Source of the DNA: an uncultured Bacillota bacterium
GTDB taxonomy: Bacteria > Bacillota > Clostridia > Lachnospirales > Lachnospiraceae
Assembly (NCBI GenBank): GCA_958352855.1
Contig: CATWQE010000008.1
Span: 10,273-74,272, forward strand
Length of the DNA: 64,000 nt
Direction: 5' to 3'
A program made the position numbers and the translations under genes. The notes under the pieces were generated by a model, which had not been told where the DNA came from, made no database searches, and worked only from the letters and a program-made list of their open reading frames with translations. Of this stretch, positions 35,161-43,942 are shown piece by piece. The stretch's first letter is position 1. Each line of letters starts with the position of its first letter.

Positions 35161-35811
35161 ATGAATTTACTAAATGAAGATAATATTGTGCATATTTTTT
35201 TAAATAAAGTCGGGGACATTGTAATTGCAAATCTGCTCTTTATCCTTTGCTGCATCCCCATTATTACCATTGGCCCGTCGCTGACAGCCCTTTATCACTG
35301 TATGCTGCGCACAGTAAAAGGAAACAACAACGGTACTACCAAAACCTTTTTCCGGGCTTTTAAGGAAAACTTCCGACAATCTCTACTGGTTTGGCTGGGA
35401 CTTCTGGCTGTTGGATTCTTACTCTTTACCAATATCCGGTTCCTGGAAAGCACAGCCTCTGCGGCAGGCAAACTTCTGTTTTATCTTTCCCTTGGAGTCA
35501 CAGGGCTTGTAGTAGTTCTGGCTCTGTATATTTTTCCTGTAATTGCCGCATTCGCCAACACAACCGTAAACCTTATGAAAAATGCCTATGTATTTGCATT
35601 TTTGCATTTTCCTTCTACCTTGCTTATTGCGGTAATTACCATATTTCCTATGTACATGACTTACCAGGACTTAGAGCTCATGCCTCTGTATGCCTGCTGC
35701 TGGTTCTTTTTCGGCTTTGCGCTTACTGCTTATGTAAATTCTCTTTTGCTGTACCGGATGTTCAAACCATTTTTAGAGGAAAAAGAAGAAGAAAAAGAGC
35801 TATCGCAGTAA
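35161..35811 (+). CDS. YesL-like DUF624 membrane protein
   Basis: A 216-residue protein with about five hydrophobic helices (for example VIANLLFILCCIPIITIGPSL at about 19-39), the DUF624 signature region with LTALYHCMLRTVKGN, and a highly charged tail of Glu/Lys. YesL-like proteins sit next to sugar ABC transporters and glycosidases in many Firmicutes, but their role is not established. ATG 35161 has an AAGGA SD 7-9 nt upstream; the frame is open upstream to 35086, but that stretch is not conserved-looking. It is convergent with the GH31 gene and ends at a shared terminator. Confidence 0.87.
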   Translation: MNLLNEDNIVHIFLNKVGDIVIANLLFILCCIPIITIGPSLTALYHCMLRTVKGNNNGTTKTFFRAFKENFRQSLLVWLGLLAVGFLLFTNIRFLESTASAAGKLLFYLSLGVTGLVVVLALYIFPVIAAFANTTVNLMKNAYVFAFLHFPSTLLIAVITIFPMYMTYQDLELMPLYACCWFFFGFALTAYVNSLLLYRMFKPFLEEKEEEKELSQ

Positions 35812-35825
35812 ACACAACATCCAGA

Positions 35826-35871
35826 AATATTTATACAGCTCCGGCAAATTCACCGGAGCTGTATAAATATT
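35826..35871. terminator. Bidirectional terminator between yesL-like and GH31 genes
   Basis: Perfect 19-bp inverted repeat beginning AATATTTATACAGCTCCGG, loop of 8 nt, between convergent genes. The lower part of the stem is A/T-rich and can serve as tail in both directions. Confidence 0.8.
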
Positions 35872-35909
35872 CTCAATGTGTCTTTGAACGCAATAGCTCC
35901 TTGCTTATT

Positions 35910-37424
35910 TTATTCACATCTTTCTAATACTAACGGTCCATCCTTCTGTTCCAGAACGAAATCTTCCCCTTTGCTCTCCAGAACACGCTGGCCCAGGCGC
36001 CATTTTCCCTGTGGCAGCCGCACCTTACGCTGCGTTACGCCTTTCTTATCAACAGGTGCTGCCAGCAGTGTATCTCCAAGCATAAACTGATCCATCAGTC
36101 TTTCCATGCCCTGACCAGGGAATACATATTCCATATGACGTACAACAGGTTCTCCTGTCCTCCTGGCACATTCCACTGCTTCCAGAATCTGCGGCAGATA
36201 TTTTTTCCGCACTTCCATGGCTTTTAATACCTTCTGATAATCTTCCTGTCCCAAAAGCCGCCATGGTGCTGCAGAAAACTGCATAACCGGTGTTAATGCA
36301 GCTACTTCACAATATCTCACAAACAGTTCCGGTTCAAACTTTTTCTCATAATCTTCCCAGAAGCTCAGGTACTCACCGCCGCCAATCATATCCGGACTGC
36401 CAAACGGATGTCCTGTAAGCCCCTGAATCAGCGTTCCCGGAATCAGACCGCCTACTCCGTTCTCCTTCCAGGAATGGTGCTTGTCGCAAAGTCTCTGCAT
36501 CAGAGAATATCCGCCGGTCTTAAAACAGGTACGCAATTCATTAAACCCATACTGCTCACCAAAAGCTGCCCATAATCTGGACATTTCATTGGTATTCACA
36601 TCCTGGCACATTTTATCTCCTGGTGTGTAATACCTTGGGTCACCGGCATCAAATTTAAAGCCATCAACCCCCAACTTCTGCAGCTCATCCATCTGTTTTT
36701 TCAGCCATCCCATTGCTTCCGGATTAGTCAGATCCAAACCGGCAGAAAATCCATTCCACCACTCAATAATTCTTGTTTTTCCTTCCGGTGTTTCTATAAG
36801 CAGCCCCTTATCTCTGGTTTCTCGGTATTCCAGCGTATCAGGCGTAACAAAAGGACAAATCCACAACATTACCTGAAATCCCATATCGTGAAGCTGTTTT
36901 AACATTTCCCTGGGATTTGGGAAATAATCTTTTCGGAATTCCCATTTTCCGTAATAAGGAGACCATCCATCATCAATCATTAACACCCCAGGTTCTAAAC
37001 CATGGTCCAGAATCCCTCTGGCATATTCCAGCACCTTATCCTGTTTCTGATAGAAGGTCAGTTCAATCCAGGTATTGTACACAGGCGCTTCAAAGAAACG
37101 ATTTGAAAGCTTAATATCATGAAAGGGAAAATGAGTTTTCATGGCAGCCATATATGCGCCGCGCAGATTTTCAAATCCTTCTTTCAGCAAAATCTCCGCT
37201 TCTCCTTCCACCTGAATCCTGCCTTTATCAAAGCAGATTTTAAACCCTTCTTCGCTCCACAGATATCTTCCCTTGCTGGAGAGGAACAAAGGCATCAACT
37301 GGTTATCCGTAGGATTTTCCCTGAAATCCCATTCTATGCAGTCCTCTTCTCCAATGGGCTGTCTGTAGCCTTCATAAACTGCGCCACCGTACCAAAATTC
37401 ATGTTCTAAAAATTTAACTTCCAT
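35910..37424 (-). CDS. GH31 family alpha-glycosidase
   Basis: Retaining alpha-glycosidase with a TIM barrel. The 504-residue product has LMIDDGWSPYYGKWEF (about 150), WICPFVTPD (about 190), the nucleophile Asp in GFKFDAGD (about 256) and the probable acid/base Asp in CDKHHSW (about 313), followed by GHPFGSPDMIGGGEY. It is shorter than most GH31 enzymes (650-800) and has reduced N- and C-terminal beta domains. GH31 contains glucosidases, xylosidases, sulfoquinovosidases and galactosidases; the context (GH36 13 bp upstream) favours an alpha-galactoside or alpha-glucoside, but specificity is not readable. ATG 37424 is chosen; an open upstream extension overlaps the GH36 stop. Confidence 0.88.
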   Translation of the reverse strand: MEVKFLEHEFWYGGAVYEGYRQPIGEEDCIEWDFRENPTDNQLMPLFLSSKGRYLWSEEGFKICFDKGRIQVEGEAEILLKEGFENLRGAYMAAMKTHFPFHDIKLSNRFFEAPVYNTWIELTFYQKQDKVLEYARGILDHGLEPGVLMIDDGWSPYYGKWEFRKDYFPNPREMLKQLHDMGFQVMLWICPFVTPDTLEYRETRDKGLLIETPEGKTRIIEWWNGFSAGLDLTNPEAMGWLKKQMDELQKLGVDGFKFDAGDPRYYTPGDKMCQDVNTNEMSRLWAAFGEQYGFNELRTCFKTGGYSLMQRLCDKHHSWKENGVGGLIPGTLIQGLTGHPFGSPDMIGGGEYLSFWEDYEKKFEPELFVRYCEVAALTPVMQFSAAPWRLLGQEDYQKVLKAMEVRKKYLPQILEAVECARRTGEPVVRHMEYVFPGQGMERLMDQFMLGDTLLAAPVDKKGVTQRKVRLPQGKWRLGQRVLESKGEDFVLEQKDGPLVLERCE

Positions 37425-37437
37425 CCTTTTGCTTCCT

Positions 37438-39624
37438 CTATTCACAGCACTCTACAAAATGTACCTGCATACTCTGATAATCATCCCATATTACAGGAAG
37501 GAGATAGCCTCCATTCATCAAAGCCGCTCCAAGATACTTCTCTCCTGTTCCTTCCACTTCATAAACAGCCTCTGGTTTCAGGCCTTTTATACGAACTATA
37601 TACGGCATAGCATATGCCCGTACTCTCAGGGTCACCACATTCAGAAGCGCCTCTGTTCCATCCTCTGCTGCAAATTCCCAGGCAACATAAGGAGATTTTC
37701 TTCCATCATCAGTAAGGCGGTAATAATCACCCTGCTGAATCAGAGAATAATACTTCTTAAATTCCTCAACCTGAATTTTTACCATATCTTTTTCTTCCTG
37801 AGACAGTCTGGTAATGTCCAATTCATAGCCAAAAGTACCTGCCATAGCTACAATGCCCCTGGTTTTCATAGATACGCTTCTGCCAGTCTGGTGGTTGGGA
37901 CACACAGACACATGAGAACCAACGGTAGAAATAGGATAACCAAAGGATGTACCATACTGAATATCCAAACGTTCTATGGCATCGGTATCATCACTGCACC
38001 AAATCTGCGGATGATAATACATCATACCTGCATCAAATCTTCCTCCGCCTCCGCTGCATCCCTCAATAAGCAGATTCGGGAATCTCTGAGTAAGCTTTTC
38101 CAGAAAATCATATAATCCCAGAATATATCTGTGGAACACCTCACCCTGTCTGTCCGCAGGCAGCTTTGCAGACCAAACATCTGTCAAATGCCTGTTTGCA
38201 TCCCATTTTACATATTCAATATTGGCGCTTTCCAGAATTTCACACATTCTGTCAAAAATATAAGTTCTCACATCTTCCCTGGAAAAATCCAATACCAACT
38301 GATGTCTGGCCCTTGTAAAAGAACGTCCCGGAACAGTAAGCGCCCAATCCGGATGCGCCCGGTACAAATCACTGTCCTCTGAAATCATCTCCGGCTCAAA
38401 CCAGATACCAAATTTCATTCCGGCTTTGTTCACTTCCTCTACAAGATTCTTTAATCCGCCCTTTAATTTCTTCTCATTTACAACCCAGTCTCCCAGTCCG
38501 CTGTAATCACTGTCACGCTTTCCAAACCAGCCATCATCCATAACCAGCATTTCAATTCCCAGCTCTTTGGCATCTTTTGCAATAGCCACCAGTTTTTCCG
38601 GTGTGAAATCAAAATAGGTTGCCTCCCAGTTGTTAATCAGCACTGGTCTTCTTTCTGTTTTATACCTTCCTCTGCACAGATTATGACGGATTGCCTTATG
38701 ATAATTTCTGGAAAGCTGTCCCAGACCATTTTCCGAAAAAGAAAGAATAACCTCCGGAGCAGTAAAGGATTCTCCCTGCTCTAAATGAAATTCAAACTGT
38801 GTATCCTGGATTCCTACCGTAAGACGTGTAAGATCCGTCTGAGATACTTCTGCCTGAATCGAAAAATTACCGCTGTATACAAAAGATGCGCCATAGCACC
38901 AGCCATACTCCTCATTGGCATCCTGTTTACATAAAATCACAAAAGGATTCTGCTGATGACTGGAATACCCTCTTCTGCTTTCCACTCCCTGGAATCCATG
39001 CTGCAAAGGAGAACGCTCCATCTTTCTCTCCATAGCATGGCGTCCATAAAAATGCAGCATATCCATATCCTTGTTATCAAAATCAAGCCCCATGGAATAT
39101 GCCCTCAAAAGCCGCACCTGCTCCTCACTGTGATTTACAATTTTACACGCTCTTGTAATCACATCTAAATCTTCAAATACCCCATAATACAAAACCACTT
39201 CCAGATTCTTGTACTCATCTCTTAACGTGATTTCCAGTGTCTCTGCTTTTTCTTCTCCCTGATACATAGCAGGCAGGCCTTCCAGGGCATATTTCCCTTC
39301 TTTTACTTCATAAGATACAAAACGTAAATCTGTTACATGGCTGCCATCTTCATAAACTGCATGAAGGCAATAATCCCTGTAATCACCTGTTCCATAAGCA
39401 GAATACTCCAAAAGTCTGGTATCCAGTGAAAAACGCCGGTCCACAATTTCCTGAGGCTGTCCGGAAAAACCTCTGTCCATAGGGCATACCAGATAGGACA
39501 TGTCCACATCTCCAATCACAGGCCCATAATAATTATGAAATAAGAATCCCCCTTCTTCCTTCATCTGATATGTGGAACTCTTCGTCTGAAGAGTAAACAC
39601 ATGATTTTTGCATACAATCCCCAT
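37438..39624 (-). CDS. GH36 alpha-galactosidase, canonical copy
   Basis: Cytoplasmic retaining alpha-galactosidase. The 728-residue product has INNWEATYFDF (about 330), MDDGWFGKRDSDY, GIWFEPEMISEDSDLYR (about 395), the nucleophile Asp in YVKWDANRHL (about 473), the EGCSGGGGRFDAGM loop (about 520) and the acid/base Asp in CSDDTDAIE (about 544). All family motifs are intact, unlike the paralogue at 29265. ATG 39624 follows SD AGGAGG. It heads a two-gene unit with GH31 (13-bp gap) and is preceded by a 143-bp AT-rich promoter region. Confidence 0.95.
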   Translation of the reverse strand: MGIVCKNHVFTLQTKSSTYQMKEEGGFLFHNYYGPVIGDVDMSYLVCPMDRGFSGQPQEIVDRRFSLDTRLLEYSAYGTGDYRDYCLHAVYEDGSHVTDLRFVSYEVKEGKYALEGLPAMYQGEEKAETLEITLRDEYKNLEVVLYYGVFEDLDVITRACKIVNHSEEQVRLLRAYSMGLDFDNKDMDMLHFYGRHAMERKMERSPLQHGFQGVESRRGYSSHQQNPFVILCKQDANEEYGWCYGASFVYSGNFSIQAEVSQTDLTRLTVGIQDTQFEFHLEQGESFTAPEVILSFSENGLGQLSRNYHKAIRHNLCRGRYKTERRPVLINNWEATYFDFTPEKLVAIAKDAKELGIEMLVMDDGWFGKRDSDYSGLGDWVVNEKKLKGGLKNLVEEVNKAGMKFGIWFEPEMISEDSDLYRAHPDWALTVPGRSFTRARHQLVLDFSREDVRTYIFDRMCEILESANIEYVKWDANRHLTDVWSAKLPADRQGEVFHRYILGLYDFLEKLTQRFPNLLIEGCSGGGGRFDAGMMYYHPQIWCSDDTDAIERLDIQYGTSFGYPISTVGSHVSVCPNHQTGRSVSMKTRGIVAMAGTFGYELDITRLSQEEKDMVKIQVEEFKKYYSLIQQGDYYRLTDDGRKSPYVAWEFAAEDGTEALLNVVTLRVRAYAMPYIVRIKGLKPEAVYEVEGTGEKYLGAALMNGGYLLPVIWDDYQSMQVHFVECCE

Positions 39625-39756
39625 TTCTGCATCCTCCTGTCAAATTATAAAATCAAATCAACCTGTTTCATAGCCTTGCAAATGCCATGATTTTTCACAC
39701 TTCCTATGATTCCTTATTATATAATTTTTCTCAGATGCATTCTATATCTATTTGAA

Positions 39757-39784
39757 TTTTAAACTTGTTAATTTGTTAGATTTT
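39757..39784. repeat. 28-bp imperfect direct repeat, copy 1
   Basis: Matches 41419-41446 at 26 of 28 positions (core TTTTAAACTTG and TAATTTGTTA). It covers the end of the dinD remnant. The two copies bracket dinD, the small HTH gene and the Cof-type HAD gene. Confidence 0.7.
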
Positions 39785-40258
39785 TTCTTTCAATCTGCTT
39801 AATGCTTTTCTCTGGCGTTGGCAAATCTTCAGGCATTACTCCTCCTAAGTCCGCTATAGTCTCGCGTACCTTTTGACCAACTTGAAAATGGATATCTCCT
39901 GCCTCCTTCTTGCCTGTCACCCTGTCTCTCCTAATGCAATCACCTCTTTACGGTAATCTCCATTCATCACAATTAGATAACATGCGTAACGTGTAAGCAT
40001 ATAATCTTCAACTTCTCGCACTGCCCCCTTAGCTAAATTTATCATTTTGCCAACGTCGGCAAAATGGTCTCCAATTTCATTTCCACTTGCTTTGCATGCT
40101 TCTTTTGCTCTATTGATTGTTTCTTTAAATCGTCTCCATTGAGTATAATTTAACACCTCTTGAAGTTCTCTGGCATACCAGAATTCCTGGCCATACTCGT
40201 TTATATGCTTTATCTTTTCAAACATTTCTTCTCTGTAATCTCCAATATCTTTTCCCAT
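39768..40258 (-). pseudogene. dinD: Broken dinD (DNA-damage-inducible protein D) with internal deletion
   Basis: The N-terminal part (40258 to about 39930) gives a BRO-N-like domain with IKHINEYGQEFWYARELQEVL, DHFADVGKMINLAKGAVRE and YACYLIVMNGDYRKEVIAL. It then hits a stop at 39917-39919. The extreme C-terminal part resumes in another frame just downstream (IHFQVGQKVRETIADLGG, then MPEDLPTPEKSIKQIE, stop at 39768). From memory intact DinD is about 270 residues; the central 110 or so are missing. The junction holds GACAGG twice, 2 bp apart, hinting at slippage or recombination. Not expected to be functional. Confidence 0.85.
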
Positions 40259-40280
40259 AAATCTCCTCCATAAAATCCAT

Positions 40281-40472
40281 CTATTCCTTATGTACTATTT
40301 TTTCACTTTCAGCGCGATACTTTAACAATCGTAATACATAATCCGGTAATTCTCTTTTCTCCGCTTCCCAATCCTGTACCGTCCTATATGGAATCCCAAA
40401 ATAATCACAAAACTCTCTGCGATTCATTCCCATCTGCTCTCTCAACTCTTTTACTTCTTTTCCTCTTCCCAT
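40281..40472 (-). CDS. Small helix-turn-helix DNA-binding protein
   Basis: A 63-residue protein that is essentially one HTH domain: KELREQMGMNRREFCDYFGI then PYRTVQDWEAEKRELPDYV. The second helix pair (RREFCDYFGIPYRTVQDWE) fits the Xre-type pattern with a DNA-reading helix. ATG 40472 has SD AAAGGAGG; a frame extension to 40496 is upstream of that SD. It precedes the dinD remnant by 22 bp. A palindrome ACGCA-T-TGCGT (40491-40501) lies right upstream and may be its own operator. Partner and target unknown. Confidence 0.8.
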   Translation of the reverse strand: MGRGKEVKELREQMGMNRREFCDYFGIPYRTVQDWEAEKRELPDYVLRLLKYRAESEKIVHKE

Positions 40473-40490
40473 ATTTTCCTCCTTTAGTAT

Positions 40491-40501
40491 ACGCATTGCG
40501 T
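40491..40501. promoter_or_regulatory. 11-bp palindrome upstream of the HTH gene
   Basis: ACGCATTGCGT, arms ACGCA/TGCGT around one base, 18 bp upstream of the HTH start codon and beside a GCGTATACT -10-like element. Possible autoregulatory site. Confidence 0.35.
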
Positions 40502-40516
40502 TAAATTTATTATATA

Positions 40517-40572
40517 AAAAAAGAAGAGTGCCGTCAAGTCGATTTTATAAATAACAATCTCTCTTCTTTTTT
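40517..40572 (-). terminator. Terminator of the Cof-type HAD gene
   Basis: AAAAAAGAAGAG (40517-40528) and CTCTTCTTTTTT (40561-40572) pair over 12 bp with a 32-nt loop, 20 bp after the HAD stop codon. Confidence 0.5.
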
Positions 40573-40592
40573 CTCTTATGCCAAAACTGTTT

Positions 40593-41387
40593 TTAAATCA
40601 GTCCAAAATGTCTCATTGCCTTATAAATTCCATGATTTTCCACGTCCTCCGTCACATAGGAACAAGTATTTTTAATAGATTCCTGGGCATTTCCCATGGC
40701 AATGCTGTTTGGAACTGCCTCCAGCATAGCCCTGTCATTTTCACTATCCCCAAAGCTATAACAATCTTCCAGAGTTTTCCCCAGATACTCACACAAAAAG
40801 TGGATTCCTGTTGCTTTGGAATAGCCTTTTTGAATCACTTCATACATAAAGTTACCCCGGTCAATACATTCAAAATACTGTGACAAATACTCTTTTAATT
40901 CCTTGCTTTTCCCTGTTGATTCCAGAATCAGTAACAGCTTATCATAAACCTTCTTCTCATCCAGAAAAATCTCCTCAACATCCTGCCCGCGAATCCCAAA
41001 AGTATCTTCTATCTTTTTTGCCAGCTTTTCTTTGTCCGGTATCTGATAATCAAAATACACTGCATCCGCCGCCTCATACAGAGCCGGAACTCCATATTCC
41101 CGCACTTTTTTTACTACCTGACAGCACAAATTGTTAGTGAGTCTGGCATATAAAAGTTCCTCTTCCTTTAGAAAAATCTGTGTTCCACAGCCGCACACAT
41201 AACCATCAAATCCCAATTCTGTAATCTTTTGCGGCAGACTTGTTCTGGTTCTTCCTGTATTCACAAACAACAGATGTCCCCTATCCTGGGCCAGCCGGAT
41301 TGCCTCTTGGGTACTATCCGGCAACACCCCGGTTCCCTCTGTAATTAAAGTTCCATCTATATCAAAAAACAATAATTTCTGCTCCAT
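40593..41387 (-). CDS. Cof-type HAD-IIB phosphatase
   Basis: A 264-residue sugar-phosphate or nucleotide phosphatase. Motif I LLFFDIDGTLI (about 4-14) holds the Asp nucleophile, motif II is LFVNTGRTRTS (about 35), a type IIB cap covers about 85-185, and motif III YSFGDSENDRAMLEAV (about 211-226) binds Mg. C-terminal IAMGNAQESIKNTCSYVTEDV is the usual Cof ending. It sits 22 bp after the unknown membrane-protein gene of the second ABC cluster, so it may dephosphorylate an imported or derived sugar phosphate. Confidence 0.92.
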   Translation of the reverse strand: MEQKLLFFDIDGTLITEGTGVLPDSTQEAIRLAQDRGHLLFVNTGRTRTSLPQKITELGFDGYVCGCGTQIFLKEEELLYARLTNNLCCQVVKKVREYGVPALYEAADAVYFDYQIPDKEKLAKKIEDTFGIRGQDVEEIFLDEKKVYDKLLLILESTGKSKELKEYLSQYFECIDRGNFMYEVIQKGYSKATGIHFLCEYLGKTLEDCYSFGDSENDRAMLEAVPNSIAMGNAQESIKNTCSYVTEDVENHGIYKAMRHFGLI

Positions 41388-41409
41388 TTTATTCCACTCT
41401 TCCTCTGAT

Positions 41410-42366
41410 TCATTTAAGTTTTAAACTTGCTAATTTGTTAAATTTTATCATCAAAAGCAGAAATGTCAACACCCCCGCAAGAAAAACTCCTGCGCTAATC
41501 CAGATATTCTGTTGAAATACCCGCATCACTTCCAGAGCCGCTTCATGAGATAGTGGTTTTATGGCCTCTAAGATTTCTCCTATTTCTCTTTTATAATGTC
41601 CCAGTTCCAAAATATTCTTTTCCGGCAGCATAGAAGGTGGAAAGTTAGTATTACCCAAAATCATCCATGCTACAGACAAAAGTCCAACTCCCAGACCGGC
41701 ATTTACCGCCATCTTTTTCCTGCAAACCCTTATATTCTTCCAGTGAGACAAACAATATGTCCAGAGAAGAACAACACTGCAAAGCACAGCTCCAATACCT
41801 GCCGCCAGTGGAAAGGTCTTACAGAAATCACAAACCTCCTCCAAACAGTACAGGTTTGATTCCTGAGGAATTTCCAGAAGGCTTTTTGTCTGCTTGCTCA
41901 TAAACGGTCTGGCTCCATCCATGGTAAACAATTCCGTCTCCCCATTTTCCTTTATAAGTAAGTAAGAATAGTTCCCTGTTTCTAACTGAGTAGACACCTC
42001 CACCAACTGTCCTGGAAACACAGGTCTGGCGGCGTAGCGAAGAATATAAGGCTCCGACAATGCTCCTATAATCGTAACCTCCTCCTCACCCACCATATAA
42101 CCGGACTCAACAGGCCACGCACGAAGTCCTGTCTTCCATCCTTCTTTATCATTTCTCATTTCAAACACTGTCATTTCTGTTTCATACTCTGTCAGTACAT
42201 CCAGGGGAACCACACCATCAGAAGTATTTTCATCTCTCAAAACAGGGGCAACACTCACCACCGGATTAGTCATCTGCCGCTCAACATACACAGAAGCAAT
42301 GGTACAGAAAATCACAACCCAGAGAATAAATCCAAGGGTACAGATTCCTTTTCCTTTCATACTCAT
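41410..42366 (-). CDS. Unknown membrane protein of the second sugar ABC cluster
   Basis: A 318-residue protein that I do not recognise. One N-terminal membrane segment (about 10-28) is followed by an outside-facing domain of about 140 residues (with VVSVAPVLRDEN, LRYAARPVFPGQLVEVSTQL), two hydrophobic helices (about 185-205 and 220-240) and a C-terminal one (about 290-312), ending IKFNKLASLKLK. The ATG at 42366 overlaps the permease stop (ATGA); a second ATG at 42360 has better SD spacing. Translational coupling suggests it is part of, or an accessory to, the transporter. Its 3' end carries copy 2 of the 28-bp repeat. Confidence 0.7.
   Translation of the reverse strand: MSMKGKGICTLGFILWVVIFCTIASVYVERQMTNPVVSVAPVLRDENTSDGVVPLDVLTEYETEMTVFEMRNDKEGWKTGLRAWPVESGYMVGEEEVTIIGALSEPYILRYAARPVFPGQLVEVSTQLETGNYSYLLIKENGETELFTMDGARPFMSKQTKSLLEIPQESNLYCLEEVCDFCKTFPLAAGIGAVLCSVVLLWTYCLSHWKNIRVCRKKMAVNAGLGVGLLSVAWMILGNTNFPPSMLPEKNILELGHYKREIGEILEAIKPLSHEAALEVMRVFQQNIWISAGVFLAGVLTFLLLMIKFNKLASLKLK
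41419..41446. repeat. 28-bp imperfect direct repeat, copy 2
   Basis: Lies inside the last codons of the unknown membrane-protein gene and matches 39757-39784 at 26 of 28 bases. Confidence 0.7.
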
Positions 42367-43115
42367 TTCTCCTCTCCAAAGGTAATTCCCTCTACCAAAT
42401 CTTTGTTAAAAAGTGTAAACAGAATCAATGGGGGCAAAAGAACCAGAATACAGCTTACAAATTGCTGCTTTGGCTCTCCCGGCGACACGTAGGCAAGCGC
42501 CACTGAAAGAGGATATTTCTCAAAATCCTTTAAATAGGCAATAGGCTGCTCTACCATATTCCAGCTATCCAGAAAAGACAGAATCCCCACGCATACCAGA
42601 CTTCCCCTTACGTTTGGCACACCTACGCGAATAAGGCTCTGCATGGTGCTGCATCCATCCAAAACTGCCGCCTGAAGCATTTCGTCTGAAAGAGCCCCGA
42701 AGCTCTGGGTCATAAGAATGGTTCCAAGGGGAAGAAAAATACTGGGCAGAATCAACGCCCACTGAGTCTGCAAAAGCTCCATTTTATTCAAGACCACATG
42801 CCCTGGCACCAGCGTTACCTGCAAAGGCAGCACCATTAGAATCATAAGAAAAAAGAGCATCAGCCGTTTACATGGAAACTGAAATTTTCCAAATCCATAT
42901 CCTGCAAGAGCCGCAATCATGATCTGTCCCATTGCAATTACCACACAAATTCCAAGACTTTTCCAAAATCGAAATAAATACCTGGGAGTTCCCAGAAATA
43001 CATCATAATAAGCCTGAAAAGACAATCCTCCCTGTTCATACGCACTGTTTGCCAGCACAACTCCAAAGGGAAGGACACAGATAAAAAATAATATCCCGAA
43101 AAAAAGTTTTTTCAT
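42363..43115 (-). CDS. Sugar ABC transporter permease (MsmG/AraQ type), second cluster
   Basis: A 250-residue CUT1 permease with five to six membrane helices. The coupling loop reads LQAAVLDGCSTMQSLIRVGVP (about 146-166), a weak EAA motif with QAA for EAA. The C-terminus DLVEGITFGEEK is typical of the subunit. Start ATG 43115 overlaps the partner permease stop by 4 bp, and its own stop overlaps the next start in the same way, so three genes are translationally coupled. It is slightly shorter than usual (about 275). Confidence 0.9.
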   Translation of the reverse strand: MKKLFFGILFFICVLPFGVVLANSAYEQGGLSFQAYYDVFLGTPRYLFRFWKSLGICVVIAMGQIMIAALAGYGFGKFQFPCKRLMLFFLMILMVLPLQVTLVPGHVVLNKMELLQTQWALILPSIFLPLGTILMTQSFGALSDEMLQAAVLDGCSTMQSLIRVGVPNVRGSLVCVGILSFLDSWNMVEQPIAYLKDFEKYPLSVALAYVSPGEPKQQFVSCILVLLPPLILFTLFNKDLVEGITFGEEK

Positions 43116-43918
43116 GATTTATATGCCTCCTTCCTAAGAACCCCCACATAAGCAAGTCCCAAAACAACAGTGATTACCAGAAACAACAGCACAGATACCG
43201 CAGACAGATTCCGGTAGTTTAGACTCTCAAAATTATTATTTAAATAGTGCTGCAGCATATACACCTGTTTTCCCGGATGCTCTCCTCCCAGAAGAAAGAT
43301 TTCCCTGAAACATTTAAACCCATTAATCATGGAGAACAAAAATGTAAAAAACAGGGAATACCACATTTGTGGAGTAGTAATATAGAAAAACATCTGGATT
43401 TCCCCTGCGCCATCTAATTTTGCACAGTTATACTGCTCCTGTGGTATGGTCATTAACCCTGCCAATAAAAGAATCATGCTGTAACCTGTATTTTTCCACA
43501 AATATAGCGCCAGAATACTCCCAAGCCCTGGTTCACTGGTTGAGAAAAACACATCTGCCAGCAATACGGTCCCTGTCACCGGCATGATATAAGGAAAAAG
43601 CAGCACCGGTTTCATGAAAGCAAATTTTTGCACCTGTGACTTCAAAAGCAGGGCAATTCCATAGGCCAGAATCAGAACCAAAGGCAGTCCAATAAGGAAA
43701 AACTTCAGCGTATTGCCTGCCGCAAGCTGAAACACAGGATTTTCCAGAACACTTCTATAATTCTCCAGTCCTGTGAAAACACTTTGCCCTCCCATTCCGC
43801 TGCGAAAGGAGTACCACACCACCATAAAAAACGGCATTGCATAAAACACCATGCACCCCAGCATCACAGGAGCAGTGAGCAAAAGCCCCCGGATGCCCTG
43901 TTTTCCATACTTCTTCAT
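43112..43918 (-). CDS. Sugar ABC transporter permease (MsmF/UgpA type), second cluster
   Basis: A 268-residue CUT1 permease with about six membrane helices (first about 11-33, LLLTAPVMLGCMVFYAMPFF). The EAA-type loop reads YNCAKLDGAGEIQMFFYIT (about 162-180), with Cys in place of the first Glu/Ala. Both permeases are thus somewhat divergent. It lies 24 bp after the solute-binding gene. No ATPase gene accompanies the set. Confidence 0.9.
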   Translation of the reverse strand: MKKYGKQGIRGLLLTAPVMLGCMVFYAMPFFMVVWYSFRSGMGGQSVFTGLENYRSVLENPVFQLAAGNTLKFFLIGLPLVLILAYGIALLLKSQVQKFAFMKPVLLFPYIMPVTGTVLLADVFFSTSEPGLGSILALYLWKNTGYSMILLLAGLMTIPQEQYNCAKLDGAGEIQMFFYITTPQMWYSLFFTFLFSMINGFKCFREIFLLGGEHPGKQVYMLQHYLNNNFESLNYRNLSAVSVLLFLVITVVLGLAYVGVLRKEAYKS

Positions 43919-43942
43919 ACCCTCACCCCCGCATCTGCAATT

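Noticed and set aside
29265..39624. Recent tandem duplication of GH36 genes
   Set aside because: The two proteins differ along their whole length and in active-site motifs; they are old paralogues, not a recent copy.
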